64,000 nucleotides of DNA, from contig JACPNV010000031.1 of NCBI GenBank assembly GCA_016185305.1, positions 1-64,000 on the forward strand, written 5' to 3'. The position numbers were made by a program, and so were the translations under genes. This document shows, in pieces, positions 44,139-52,905 of this stretch. Source of the DNA: Actinomycetota bacterium (GTDB lineage: Bacteria > Actinomycetota > Acidimicrobiia > Acidimicrobiales > Acidimicrobilacustridaceae). Under the pieces are notes generated by a model. The model was not told where the DNA came from and made no database searches. It was given only the letters and a program-made list of their open reading frames with translations. Numbering within the stretch: position 1 is the stretch's first letter; each line of letters opens with the position of its first letter.

Positions 44139-44637
44139 ATGTCCGTGACGGTTCGAGGCGTCTACCCGGGTTCGTTCAACCCACCGACGGTCGCTCACCT
44201 CGCGATCGCGGAGGCCGCAGTCGCCCGATGTGGCCTGGCCTCGCTCACGCTCGTCATCTCCCTCGACCCGCTCGGGAAGGACGGCGACGATCTGCTGCCC
44301 CGCGATCGTCGCTTGGCGGTCCTCGAACGTGCCGCAACCACGCGCCCGTGGCTGCGCTTCGGGACGACCGAGCACCGGCTCATCGCCGACATCGCCGCCG
44401 GCTACGACGTGATCGTGGTTGGTGCGGACAAGTGGGGCGCTCTCCCGATTGCCGCGTGTCGCGATCGCACCCCGCACCGGGTTCGCGGTCCCACGCCCCG
44501 AAGATCACCCCGAGCTCGACCTCACGATCCTCGATCTGCACGAGGACCATCACCACGTCTCGGCGACCGCCGTTCGCGCCGGTCGAACCGACTGGCTGCT
44601 GCCCGAAGCGAGCGACATCGCCGGCGAGTGCCTCTGA
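44139..44637 (+). pseudogene. NadD/cytidylyltransferase-like gene with internal deletion and frameshift
   Basis: The first 98 codons encode a nucleotidyltransferase fold (GVYPGSFNPPTVAHLAIAEAA, with the TxxH part of the HxGH-type motif, and IVVGADKW). At about 44433-44440 the frame breaks. The continuation is in the next frame: SRLPRVAIAPRTGFAVP, then HHHVSATAVRAG (the family's ISST-like motif) and a stop at 44637. In relatives about 20 residues lie between GADKW and this segment, so a deletion of about 60 bp that is not a multiple of three is the likely cause. The promoter and start are intact. The present product would end in 65 meaningless residues. Confidence 0.8.
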
Positions 44638-44681
44638 CTTCCCGGTGAACGGTCGTGCTCATGGCCGCGCGCGCAGCCTAA

Positions 44682-45269
44682 TCACGAGCGCCGCCACTCG
44701 AAGAGGTTGGCGAGAAGGTCGGCTTGTTCAGTCGCGTCGTCTAGCGCATGGTGGGTGTGCGGCCGCTCGCCGAGGATCCCCGGCGGCATGTTGCGCTTGA
44801 TGGACCGGACGATGGGCTCGCCGCTCTTCACCGCGTAGAGCGTCTTGATGTCGAGATGGGTCGAGTGGCCGAACGGCGAGCCCTTGGTCGCGAAGTTCAC
44901 GAAGTACCAGTACGAGAACATCCAGTCGAAGCCGAGCGGGAAGGCGGCGAACACCGGCCGATCGCCGCGCGACACCTTGCGAACCCAGGCGTGCGCTCGG
45001 GTCATGGCCAGCGCCGGATCTTCCCCCGTCACCTGCAACCTGTCGCGATCGAGGCCCGCCACAGCGAGCGCCGCGGCGTCGTACTGCGACGAGATCGGCT
45101 TGAGCTCGGCGTAGAACCGCTGCTCGGGGTCGTCGATGTCGGCTCGCACGAACGTGGTGCCGTCGAACCGTCCGGCCACCACCATGCCGATCGACAGCAT
45201 CGAGTAGGGGCCGGGGATCGGTCCGTCCGCTTCGATGTCGACCGAGATGTAGCAATCGCGTCTCGCCAT
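44682..45269 (-). CDS. DEDD-type 3'-5' exonuclease-like protein
   Basis: The 195-aa protein shows the DEDDh exonuclease pattern: motif I YISVDIEADGP (D and E), motif II near FPLGFDWMFSYWYF (D), and motif III HTHHALDDATEQADLL (H and D). Enzymes of this kind trim DNA or RNA 3' ends with two metal ions. The length suggests a stand-alone nuclease similar to oligoribonuclease or polymerase III epsilon, though the spacing differs and the substrate is open. I chose ATG 45269; the GTG just before it is the alternative. Confidence 0.75.
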   Translation of the reverse strand: MARRDCYISVDIEADGPIPGPYSMLSIGMVVAGRFDGTTFVRADIDDPEQRFYAELKPISSQYDAAALAVAGLDRDRLQVTGEDPALAMTRAHAWVRKVSRGDRPVFAAFPLGFDWMFSYWYFVNFATKGSPFGHSTHLDIKTLYAVKSGEPIVRSIKRNMPPGILGERPHTHHALDDATEQADLLANLFEWRRS

Positions 45270-45393
45270 CACGCCAGCCTGTCAGGTGCGCCACGCCGAC
45301 CACGAGCGTTCTTGTCGAACTAGTGGCGGAACCCGTCCGATACGGACGGTATGCGCCACCGGTTCGTCGATGCGCAGGCAGTAGCCTGCCCTG

Positions 45394-46221
45394 ATGCCGG
45401 TCGCCGAAGGCGTGCTCGAAGCTGTCGCCCCGCCGGTCTTCGCGTGGGTGCAACGGCCGCACAGCCACGACGCGCCGAACGCGGGCGTCATCGTCGACGA
45501 CGATGGCATCACGGTCATCGACACCTTGCTCGTGCCGTCACAGGCCAACGCGTTGGCCGCCGAGCTCGAGGTGTTCGGCGTGCCGGTCAAGCGCGCCGTC
45601 TACTCGAGCAGCCATGTGGAGTTCGTCGGTGGCAGTTCGACGTTCTGGATGGCGGCCCGGTATGGACGTTCGTTGACGAGCACCATGCTCGACCAGCCGG
45701 CGAGCACGGCCGCGCTCCAACGGCTGCATCCGGCCTGTGCCGGCGAGCTCGCCGAGCTGAACACCCGCCCGGTCTCACACACCGTCGACACCGGCGCCTA
45801 CCTCACGGCCTCGCACCTCGTCGTTCCGACGCAGGGCCAGATGGCCGAGAACCTCGTCGTGCTGGTGCCCGCAGCCGGGGTGCTGTTCGCCGGCGCGATG
45901 TGCACCTTCGGCGTGACCCCCAACGCGTTCGACGGCGACCCGCTCGCCTGGGCCGACGCGCTCGGCGAGTTGAGCGAGCTCGCGCCCACGATCGTGCCGG
46001 GCATCGGGCCGGTCGGTGGCGCCGACGATCTGCTCGTGCTGCAGGCCTACCTGTACGCATGCGCCGATGCCGAAGGCGATGCCGCGAAGGTTCCGCCGGG
46101 CCCATGGGACGAATGGCCCGACCGCCACCTCGACGAGATCAACGTCGAGCGGGCTGCGCTTCTCGCTGCGGGCGATCGCTCGATCCCCCAATCGATGCTG
46201 CGCCTCGTCGGCATGGCCTGA
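45394..46221 (+). CDS. Metallo-beta-lactamase-fold protein lacking metal ligands
   Basis: The fold is recognised from the N-terminal strand region (NAGVIVDDDGITVIDTLLVPSQ) and the overall strand/helix order. The metal-binding motif HxHxDH is replaced by SSSHVEFVGG, the next His position reads QGQMAENLVV and the bridging Asp (GD in relatives) reads AGAMC. All the usual metal ligands therefore appear changed. The protein may be a non-catalytic or differently acting member. The 275-aa length is normal. It begins at ATG 45394, without an obvious operon partner. Confidence 0.75.
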   Translation: MPVAEGVLEAVAPPVFAWVQRPHSHDAPNAGVIVDDDGITVIDTLLVPSQANALAAELEVFGVPVKRAVYSSSHVEFVGGSSTFWMAARYGRSLTSTMLDQPASTAALQRLHPACAGELAELNTRPVSHTVDTGAYLTASHLVVPTQGQMAENLVVLVPAAGVLFAGAMCTFGVTPNAFDGDPLAWADALGELSELAPTIVPGIGPVGGADDLLVLQAYLYACADAEGDAAKVPPGPWDEWPDRHLDEINVERAALLAAGDRSIPQSMLRLVGMA

Positions 46222-46259
46222 CGAGCTACACCGCCTCTACCTGGCAGACGTGAACGCCA

Positions 46260-46838
46260 CTAGGAACCGAACTCCAACTCGCCGTCGAGACCCTTGCGGC
46301 CCGCCAGCCACAGCGCCAAGACTTCGCTGGTTCCCCTCATGGTCGTGCCGCGACCTCTCGCTCGCCCACCATCGGTCGGTTCGATGCGGTACTTCAACAG
46401 CTTCGAGAAGCCGAGCATCGATCCCTCGCGGAGCATCGCGTCGCGGATCGCGATCGGGATGGCGCGGTTGTGGCCTTGCCCGCGCAACACATCTTGATGG
46501 TGGATCGCGAGATCGCCGAGCAAGTACCACGCCGCCGGCCGGATCATCGGTGCCGGGTGCGCGGCCCAGGCCTTCGCCTCGCCGAGCAGATCCTCGCGAC
46601 CGAGCGATCGGAACCGCTCCACGATGTTGGCGTTGGCCCGGTTGACGTTGCCGTAGGTCTTGACATATTCGGGCAACTGCGAATCCAAGCCGACCAGATG
46701 CGCCAGGACGTCGCGGGGCGCCCACTCGTCGCAGAGCGTCGTGCCGTGTTCGAACTCGTCCGGCGAGAGCGACTCGATCGTTCGCACGACCGCAGCTCGT
46801 TCTTCGATGAACTCCTTCTCCAAGGGGAATCGCATCAT
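46260..46838 (-). CDS. DinB/maleylpyruvate isomerase-family protein
   Basis: The 192-aa protein is a four-helix DinB-like protein of the mycothiol maleylpyruvate isomerase type. It has an N-terminal ERAAVVRTIESLSPDEFEH, the conserved WAPRDVLAHLVG (metal-ligand His) and a later LLGDLAIHHQDVLRG (His pair). Such proteins often use mycothiol to isomerise or detoxify. ATG 46838 overlaps the SDR gene stop as ATGA, and AAAGGGA precedes it, so it is the last gene of the catabolic operon. Confidence 0.8.
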   Translation of the reverse strand: MMRFPLEKEFIEERAAVVRTIESLSPDEFEHGTTLCDEWAPRDVLAHLVGLDSQLPEYVKTYGNVNRANANIVERFRSLGREDLLGEAKAWAAHPAPMIRPAAWYLLGDLAIHHQDVLRGQGHNRAIPIAIRDAMLREGSMLGFSKLLKYRIEPTDGGRARGRGTTMRGTSEVLALWLAGRKGLDGELEFGS

Positions 46839-47731
46839 GTCCCTTTCCGCAACGTCTGCTCGATGTACTGCTCGCTGATCGACCAGAGGCGAGCACCGGC
46901 CTCGGGGTCGCGAGCTTGGCGCGACGGTCGGTGCCGGTGCACACCGGGCACGTAGCCGCCGACCCAATAGCCGCCGCTCACGCCCTCGAACCTGGGGGAC
47001 GCGGCCAGCACGACAAGCGGCTTCGCGCCCCGCCGGGGCGACACCATGAACGGACGGCCGAGCGCCACGATGAAGCGCTCGAAGCCGCGCGTGTCTTCCG
47101 CCGAAGCGAATCCCGAGCGAACGGCGCCAGGGTGACAGCAGTTCGCGGTGAGCGCGGCCGGGTCGAACTGGCGCGCCAGCTCCAAGGTGAAGAGGACGTT
47201 GGCCAGCTTCGACTGGCAATACGCGTCGGTGCCGACGTAGCCACCGGAGCGTTCGAGGTCGGTCCAGAGCATGGTGCCGGTGCGGTGGGCGATCGACGCG
47301 GTGGTGATCACCCGGGCCGGCGCGCTCGCGAGCAGCCGATCGAGCAGCAACTGGGTGAGGTAGAAGTGCCCGAGATGGTTCACGCCGAACGTCATCTCGA
47401 AGCCTTCCCTGGTCTCGCGCCGATCGGAGAGGACGCCGCCGGCGTTGTTGATCAGAACGTCGAGCCGGTCGAAACGATCGAGCACCTGCGCGGCGAACGC
47501 CTCGATCGAAGCGAAGCTCGCCAGGTCGAGGTCGAGCAGCACGATCCGGTCGCCGGCTCGTGAGTGCCGCCGCACGTACTCGCGAGCGGGCCCGCCGCGC
47601 AGCTCGCTGCGGGACGTGATCACGACCGTCGCGCCTCGCCGCGCAAGCGCGACGGCAGCCTCGCGGCCGATCCCGGCGTTGGAGCCGGTGATCACGACGA
47701 CCTTCCCGGTCATGTCTGCGAGCCTCACCAT
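46835..47731 (-). CDS. Short-chain dehydrogenase/reductase
   Basis: The 298-aa protein has the classical SDR features: NAD(P)-binding TGSNAGIGREAA, NNAG in DVLINNAGGV, Ser in ITTASIAHRTG, and the YxxxK pair in AYCQSKLANV. It resembles the retinol-dehydrogenase-like (RDH11-14, WW-domain oxidoreductase) branch. The Arg in VVITSRSELR after the second strand favours NADPH. The start is 30 bp from the ferredoxin stop and the stop overlaps the DinB-like gene. It probably oxidises or reduces an alcohol/ketone made by the P450. Confidence 0.88.
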   Translation of the reverse strand: MVRLADMTGKVVVITGSNAGIGREAAVALARRGATVVITSRSELRGGPAREYVRRHSRAGDRIVLLDLDLASFASIEAFAAQVLDRFDRLDVLINNAGGVLSDRRETREGFEMTFGVNHLGHFYLTQLLLDRLLASAPARVITTASIAHRTGTMLWTDLERSGGYVGTDAYCQSKLANVLFTLELARQFDPAALTANCCHPGAVRSGFASAEDTRGFERFIVALGRPFMVSPRRGAKPLVVLAASPRFEGVSGGYWVGGYVPGVHRHRPSRQARDPEAGARLWSISEQYIEQTLRKGT

Positions 47732-47761
47732 CGGAAAGGCTCGCGCGCCCGGGCGCTCAGT

Positions 47762-47959
47762 TCAGCCCTCCATCGCCAGAGCGTCCTCGGGGCAGTTGGC
47801 CACGGCCTGCTTCGCCACATCGACGAATCTCTCGGGCAGGTCTTCGTCATCGAACCGGAGCACGCAATGGCCCTGATCATCGGCGTCGAAGACATCCGGT
47901 GCCAGCGCGTAGCACCGGCCGTGACCGACGCACAGCTCGTCATCGAGGCGAACCTTCAT
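47762..47959 (-). CDS. 3Fe-4S-type ferredoxin
   Basis: The 65-aa protein has the cysteine pattern of P450-associated [3Fe-4S] ferredoxins (ELCVGHGRC and ANCPEDAL, three cysteines, with Gly-His in place of a fourth). It should carry electrons to the P450. ATG 47959 overlaps the P450 stop as ATGA, which fixes the start and the partnership. No ferredoxin reductase gene is present in the window. Confidence 0.92.
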   Translation of the reverse strand: MKVRLDDELCVGHGRCYALAPDVFDADDQGHCVLRFDDEDLPERFVDVAKQAVANCPEDALAMEG

Positions 47960-49155
47960 GCGAACACCAGCGGGAGAGATTTGATCTCCCGAATGCCGGG
48001 CGAGTACTCGAGGTCGGCACCGGCCGCGATCCGGTAGTCGGGAATGCGTTCGTGCAGCACTTCGAGCGCGACGCGCAGCTCCAATCGAGCGAGATGAGAA
48101 CCGAGGCACCGATGCGGGCCGCCGCCGAAGGCGAGGTGCCGGTTGGCCTCGCGATGCAGGTTCACGAGGTCTGCGTCGGCACCGAACTCACCGGGGTCGG
48201 TGTCGGCCGACCCGAGCATCACGACGGCGTGGTCGCCCGGCTTCATCTCGACGCCGTGCATCCGGTGCGGCCGCGCCACGACCCGCAGCACCTGCATGAC
48301 CGGCGTCTGCATCCGCAGCAGCTCTTCCACCGCGTTCGGTATCAGGCTCGGATCGTCGACGAGCTCGCGCCGATGATCGGGGTGTTGCGCGAGGTACGCG
48401 ATCGAGCAGTCGAGCGTGGCGGTGACGGTGTCGAGCCCGCCGAGGATGAACAAGTAGCAGAGGTCGAGCATCTCGTCCCGACTCATCAGCCGCCCATCGA
48501 CCTCGGTCTTCATGAACCGGCTGATGATGTCGTCGGTGCCGTTCGCCGCCCGCTGGTCGATGGCGTCCTCGAAGAACGCGTACATGTCGGCCCCGGTCTG
48601 GCGCCGGATGGCGGCGGCCTCGTCCATGTCGAACGTCTCAGGACGGATGATGTTGTCCTTCCAGGTGAGGAAGCGATCCAGCTCCCCCAACGGCAGACCC
48701 GTCAAGGACAGGAACACCAGGCACGGCAGTGGCATCGAGAACTCCGCATGGAAGTCGCACTCGCCCCGGTCGATGAACCGATCGACCACCTCGTTCACGA
48801 GCCGGCGGGCGTCGGCCTCGAGGTGCGCGAGCTCTTTGGCCGAGAGGTGCGGATCCATCACCCGGCGGTAGTGGGCGTGCTCGGGCGGGTCGATCTGCAA
48901 CGGGATGAGCGGGCGGTCCTGGCCGATGTCGACGGCGACGAAGTCCGACGAGAAGATCTCGTGGTGCTTGAGCGCGAACTTCACGTCCTCATACCGGCTG
49001 ATGATGTGGACGCCCTCCGGCATGCCCTCCATGGCCGCGACGGGGCACTCGTCGCGGAGCCGGGCGTAGAACGGCTGCGGGTGCGCCGCGACGACGGACG
49101 AGTACGGGTTGGCCGCGCGGTCTTCGGGATGGACCTCGGCAGCGCTGTCGATCAT
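47956..49155 (-). CDS. Cytochrome P450
   Basis: The 399-aa soluble P450 has the heme-ligand motif FGGGPHRCLGSHLAR, the ExxR helix (AVEELLRMQT), and the oxygen-activating I-helix motif FILGGLDTVTATL (Gly-Gly in place of the more usual Ala-Gly). It uses the ferredoxin encoded next. ATG 49155 overlaps the D-aminoacylase stop as ATGA. The neighbours (two amidohydrolases, SDR, DinB-like protein) suggest breakdown of a xenobiotic or a cyclic/amide compound; the substrate cannot be told from sequence. Confidence 0.95.
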   Translation of the reverse strand: MIDSAAEVHPEDRAANPYSSVVAAHPQPFYARLRDECPVAAMEGMPEGVHIISRYEDVKFALKHHEIFSSDFVAVDIGQDRPLIPLQIDPPEHAHYRRVMDPHLSAKELAHLEADARRLVNEVVDRFIDRGECDFHAEFSMPLPCLVFLSLTGLPLGELDRFLTWKDNIIRPETFDMDEAAAIRRQTGADMYAFFEDAIDQRAANGTDDIISRFMKTEVDGRLMSRDEMLDLCYLFILGGLDTVTATLDCSIAYLAQHPDHRRELVDDPSLIPNAVEELLRMQTPVMQVLRVVARPHRMHGVEMKPGDHAVVMLGSADTDPGEFGADADLVNLHREANRHLAFGGGPHRCLGSHLARLELRVALEVLHERIPDYRIAAGADLEYSPGIREIKSLPLVFA

Positions 49156-50894
49156 GGTTCCCCCTGATGCTCTCGATCCGGGCGGGCCCGGACGGTCGTG
49201 GTGTCGCGTCCCGCGCGCAGCACGGATCCCGGCGTGGCACCGGTGAGTCCGCCATCGCGCACGATCTCGACACCGTTCACGTAGACGTGGTGGAAGCCGT
49301 CGGCTTCCGCGTACAACCGGCTCGTACCACCGGGCAGGTCGTCGCGAGTGCGCTCTTCGCGCGGCGCCACCGCCGACGGGTCGAACACGACGAGATCGGC
49401 GGCGGCACCAACCTCGAGCCGCCCTCGATCGGTCAGCCCGTACAGACCGGCGGGAGCGCCGGTCAGCAACCAGACGGCTTCCTCGATGGAGAGCAGCCCG
49501 TGCTCGCGGACAGCCGGACCGACGAGGAACGACGAGTAGGTCGCGCCGCACATCATGTCGAGGTGGGCGCCGGCGTCGGACCCACCGACGATCACTCTGG
49601 GATCGCGCCAGACCTCGACCCGCGCCTTCCACACCTCCGGTGACTCCGGGGGCATCGCCGGCGAGACACCGGTGCGCAGGCGATCGGCGACGACGATGTC
49701 GAGCAGCGCGTCGAACGGCTCCTGCCCGGACGCTCGGGCGATGCTCTTCACCGAGCGCCCCTCATACGGCGCGTTCTCGGGCGCGAACGTCTCGACGATC
49801 CGCAGGTTCTCCCACGTGGCGAGCAGCCCGATCATGCCCGCGTCGGGTGAGTGCGCACCCTCGTCCATGCGCTTGCGCACCGCGGGATCGGACAGCGCGG
49901 CCAGGCGCTCGTCGACGGGCAACCCGAGGATCTCCTCCCACCCCGGCAACGCGTCGAGCACCATCCCCGACAGGAACGAGAGGCGAAGCTTCATGCCCGC
50001 CGGGATGGTGAGCGCGACGACACGGGCGCCGTGCGCCGCCGCGTAGTCGGACGCGGCGAGCTGGGAGAGATGCCCGTCACCGCCGCTCACGCCGAGGACG
50101 TTCCAGTTGAGCGGGCGATCCGCCGCGCTCGACATGCGCGCGAGCATCGCCTTCTCGTCCGCGGTGAAGCCGTTGATGCAGCCGGGCACGATGGCCTCGA
50201 GCTGCGTGCCGGGGAACACCGAGACGGCGCCGCACAGTGCGAGCAGCTCGTCGTCGGTGGCGAAGCGTGAGGGGATGGGGTTGCCGTCGCCGTCGTGGTG
50301 CGTGTGCGAGCGCGAGGTCGAGAAGCCCACAGCTCCAGCGGCGAGCATGTCGCGCAGCACGCCGACCATCGCGTCGATCTCGGCCGCCGATGCTGGTTCA
50401 CCGACGGCGCGGTCGCCCATGACTGCCCGGCGGATGGCGGAGTGCCCGGCAAGGAAGCCCGCGTTGACCGCGGTGCCGTTGTCCTCGATGCGCGCCAGCC
50501 AGTCACCGAAGCCCGACCAGTCGAACGGCACGCCCGCTTCGATCGCCTGCAGCGGGATGCCTTCGACGCGCGCCATCAGCCGGGTCAGGTACTCGACGTC
50601 CTCGTCGGCCGCCGGTGCGAGGCCGAAGCCGCAATTGCCGCCGAACACGGTGGTCACCCCGTGCAGCGGTGAGGGGCTCGCGGTCGGGTCCCAGAAGAGC
50701 TGGGCGTCGTAGTGCGTGTGGAGATCGACGAACCCGGGGGCGACGACGCAACCCGTCACGTCGATCGCGCTGGACGCCGGCCCGGCTGCCGGTCCTATGG
50801 CGGTGATCCGGCCGTCCTCCACCGAGATGTCGGCGACGGCGCCGGGCGCGCCCGTGCCGTCGCCGACGAGCCCGCCTCGCAACGTGAAGCTCAC
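49152..50894 (-). CDS. Amidohydrolase, N-acyl-D-amino-acid deacylase type
   Basis: The 580-aa protein belongs to the D-aminoacylase/dihydroorotase-like amidohydrolases. It has the metal motif VDLHTHYDAQLFWDP (HxH), a Cys-containing strand FGGNCGFGLAP, GVGFSTSR-like AVGFSTSRSHTHHDG, and the metal-ligand Asp in VGGSDAGAHLDMM. The C-terminus returns to the small beta domain (GRLEVGAAADLVVFDP). Members hydrolyse N-acyl-D-amino acids or related amides. The start is GTG 50894 with AGGGGG upstream. It is the third gene from the TetR end of the cluster. Confidence 0.88.
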   Translation of the reverse strand: MSFTLRGGLVGDGTGAPGAVADISVEDGRITAIGPAAGPASSAIDVTGCVVAPGFVDLHTHYDAQLFWDPTASPSPLHGVTTVFGGNCGFGLAPAADEDVEYLTRLMARVEGIPLQAIEAGVPFDWSGFGDWLARIEDNGTAVNAGFLAGHSAIRRAVMGDRAVGEPASAAEIDAMVGVLRDMLAAGAVGFSTSRSHTHHDGDGNPIPSRFATDDELLALCGAVSVFPGTQLEAIVPGCINGFTADEKAMLARMSSAADRPLNWNVLGVSGGDGHLSQLAASDYAAAHGARVVALTIPAGMKLRLSFLSGMVLDALPGWEEILGLPVDERLAALSDPAVRKRMDEGAHSPDAGMIGLLATWENLRIVETFAPENAPYEGRSVKSIARASGQEPFDALLDIVVADRLRTGVSPAMPPESPEVWKARVEVWRDPRVIVGGSDAGAHLDMMCGATYSSFLVGPAVREHGLLSIEEAVWLLTGAPAGLYGLTDRGRLEVGAAADLVVFDPSAVAPREERTRDDLPGGTSRLYAEADGFHHVYVNGVEIVRDGGLTGATPGSVLRAGRDTTTVRARPDREHQGEP

Positions 50895-50931
50895 GGCGCC
50901 CGCACCCCCTTGCCGGTGCTGGAGTGGGCGC

Positions 50932-52179
50932 TCATAGCCCCGGCTTTCCCTCGGGCAGTTGCCGATCGTCGGGCACGGGATGCCGGAACAGTGTGGCCGC
51001 GTTCTCCCACGTGATCTTGCGCACCGCAGACGCCGGCATGCCGGCCAGGCCCTCTGTCGCCAACGCTTGGGTGTCGGGCCAGGTCGAGTCGGCGTGCGGG
51101 TAGTCGCTCTCGAGCACGATGTGGTTGAGACCGATCTGGTCACCGAGCGCGCCGATGGTGGGGGTGACGTCGATGACGCCGAACCAGAAGTTGCGGCGCA
51201 GCACATCGGTCGGGTGCATGGCGCCGGCCGGCCAACCGCCCTGCCCGCTCGCCGAATGATCCATCACGTAGTCGATGCGGTTCGCGAGCATCGGCACCCA
51301 GTCGACGCCGCTCTCGGCCAGGCAGATGCGCAGCCCCGGGAACCGCAGCAGCACGCCCGACCACAGCCAGTCCGCGCAGGTGACGAGCGCGTTGACCGGG
51401 AAGAGGGTCGTGAGCTGTTCGAGCGGCGCGCCCGGCGTGTGCGACGCCGACCAGCCACCCGACGCGCAGTGCAGGCAGATGACCGTCTCGGTCTCTTCGC
51501 ACGCCGCAAGGAACGGGTCCCAGTGATCGGTGTGCAACGTCGGCAGCCCCATCTCGACGGGGTTCTCCACGAAGCTCACCGCCTTGAACCCGCGCTCGGC
51601 GTTGCGCCGGATCTCCCCTGCCGCGACGGTGGGATCGAGAAGCCACGGGAGCTGCAACGGGATCAACCGGTCGGGATGGGCGCCGGCCCATTCTTCGAGG
51701 TGCCAGTCGTTCCACGCCTGCATGCACGCGAAGCCGAGGTCGGGATCAGAGCACCGGGCGAACATCGTGCCGGCGAAGCCGGCGATGAGCGATGGGTAGC
51801 AGAGCGATGCGTAGACGCCGTCGAGGTCCATATCGGCGACGCGCTGGTCGACGTCGAAGCACCCGCGCCGCATCTCGTCGAAGCGCGCCGGCTCGAGCGA
51901 CCACTCCTCTCGAGGCCGGCCGACCACCGCGTTCAGCCCGATCTGGCCGTGGCGCTGGCCGTCGAAGTCCCACAGCTCTGTCCCGTCGTGTTCGACGACC
52001 CGAGGCGCCCGCTCGGCGAGCCGTGCCGGCAGGCGAGACGTGAACGTGTCGGCCGGCTCCACCAGGTGGTCGTCGACCGAGATGATGGTCAAGGCCAGGT
52101 CGCTCGTTGCCTGGGGGGGTGCGCCCCCACCGCCGGCGGGCTCCCTGGCGGTCGCGCCGCCGGAAGGCGCTTGCCCCAT
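50932..52179 (-). CDS. Amidohydrolase family 2 (ACMSD-like) enzyme
   Basis: Family members are metal-dependent TIM-barrel hydrolases or decarboxylases. The sequence has TIISVDDHLVEPADTF (with D-x-H in place of the first H-x-H), VICLHCASGG (His), and the catalytic/metal Asp in HIVLESDYPHADSTWP. ATG 52179 gives 415 aa, but the first 30 residues are Gly/Pro/Ala-rich. Their DNA includes a GC-rich palindromic repeat, so the repeat may have been inserted into the gene start. TTG 52092, directly before the conserved part, is a real alternative. It follows the TetR gene and is probably co-transcribed. Confidence 0.85.
   Translation of the reverse strand: MGQAPSGGATAREPAGGGGAPPQATSDLALTIISVDDHLVEPADTFTSRLPARLAERAPRVVEHDGTELWDFDGQRHGQIGLNAVVGRPREEWSLEPARFDEMRRGCFDVDQRVADMDLDGVYASLCYPSLIAGFAGTMFARCSDPDLGFACMQAWNDWHLEEWAGAHPDRLIPLQLPWLLDPTVAAGEIRRNAERGFKAVSFVENPVEMGLPTLHTDHWDPFLAACEETETVICLHCASGGWSASHTPGAPLEQLTTLFPVNALVTCADWLWSGVLLRFPGLRICLAESGVDWVPMLANRIDYVMDHSASGQGGWPAGAMHPTDVLRRNFWFGVIDVTPTIGALGDQIGLNHIVLESDYPHADSTWPDTQALATEGLAGMPASAVRKITWENAATLFRHPVPDDRQLPEGKPGL
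52106..52128. repeat. GC-rich palindromic repeat, copy 2
   Basis: The core gttgcctggggg...tgcgcccc matches the copy at 41776-41796, with two extra bases. The sequence can form a hairpin. This copy lies inside the predicted N-terminal codons of the amidohydrolase-2 gene and could be an insertion that lengthened the open frame. Confidence 0.5.
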
Positions 52180-52217
52180 CCACAACAACGTGTCGATCCG
52201 TGGCCGGAAGCGCCTGC

Positions 52218-52895
52218 TCACGCTCGCAGGCCTCCCCAGCAGAACTCCCACACATACGACGCCGCCTCTTGCACGGCCTCTTGCACGGTGTCCGCCGGGC
52301 GGCCGCCGCCCGCGAGCACGAGATCGTGGATGTGCCCCAGCACGACGTTGAGCACGGTGTGGGCGTCGCGAGCGGGGTCTCCGGCGCGAACATCGCCCTG
52401 CTCCATGGCGAGCGCGAGATCGTCGATCAGCAGTTGCACCAGTGGTTGGAGCGCGGTGGCGATCTCCGCGGGCCGAGTCTCGGCAAGGCGGCGGTGCTCG
52501 CGCACGAGCACGCCGACGTACCCCTCCTCGCCCGACGCCATCAGCTCGAAGACCCCTTCGATCCAACCACGAGCCCGGTCGACGGGACGGACCTTGCCGC
52601 TGATCATCTCGGCGAGGAACAGCGACCCGACCGAGCAGTCCTCTTCGATGAGCGCGAGCAGCAGCGCGTCCTTGCCGTCGAAGTAGCGGTAGAACGACTT
52701 CAGCGACTGCCCCGAGCGGGCCACGACCTGCTGCACGGTGAACGTGGAGCTGCCCGTCTCGGTGGCCAGCTCGCGGGCGGCCTGCACGAACAGCGATAGG
52801 CGCTGCACCGACCGGGCCCGCAGCTCGGCCATCGACCGGTCGAGCGCTCTGAGCTGCCAGGATGGTGTATCGCTCTCGCTCGGAGAGAATGCCAT
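52218..52895 (-). CDS. TetR-family repressor
   Basis: The N-terminal domain is a TetR helix-turn-helix (SSTFTVQQVVARSGQSLKSFYRYFDGKDALL, about residues 42-72), followed by a helical ligand-binding domain of about 140 residues. The protein is 225 aa from ATG 52895. It is the first gene before the amidohydrolase/P450 cluster on the same strand, so it is likely the regulator of that set, responding to a substrate or CoA ester. A TetR-type inverted repeat lies 11 bp upstream of the start. A second short inverted repeat (GAGAATG/CATTCTC) spans the start codon. Confidence 0.9.
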   Translation of the reverse strand: MAFSPSESDTPSWQLRALDRSMAELRARSVQRLSLFVQAARELATETGSSTFTVQQVVARSGQSLKSFYRYFDGKDALLLALIEEDCSVGSLFLAEMISGKVRPVDRARGWIEGVFELMASGEEGYVGVLVREHRRLAETRPAEIATALQPLVQLLIDDLALAMEQGDVRAGDPARDAHTVLNVVLGHIHDLVLAGGGRPADTVQEAVQEAASYVWEFCWGGLRA

Positions 52896-52905
52896 TCTCC
52901 CTAGT

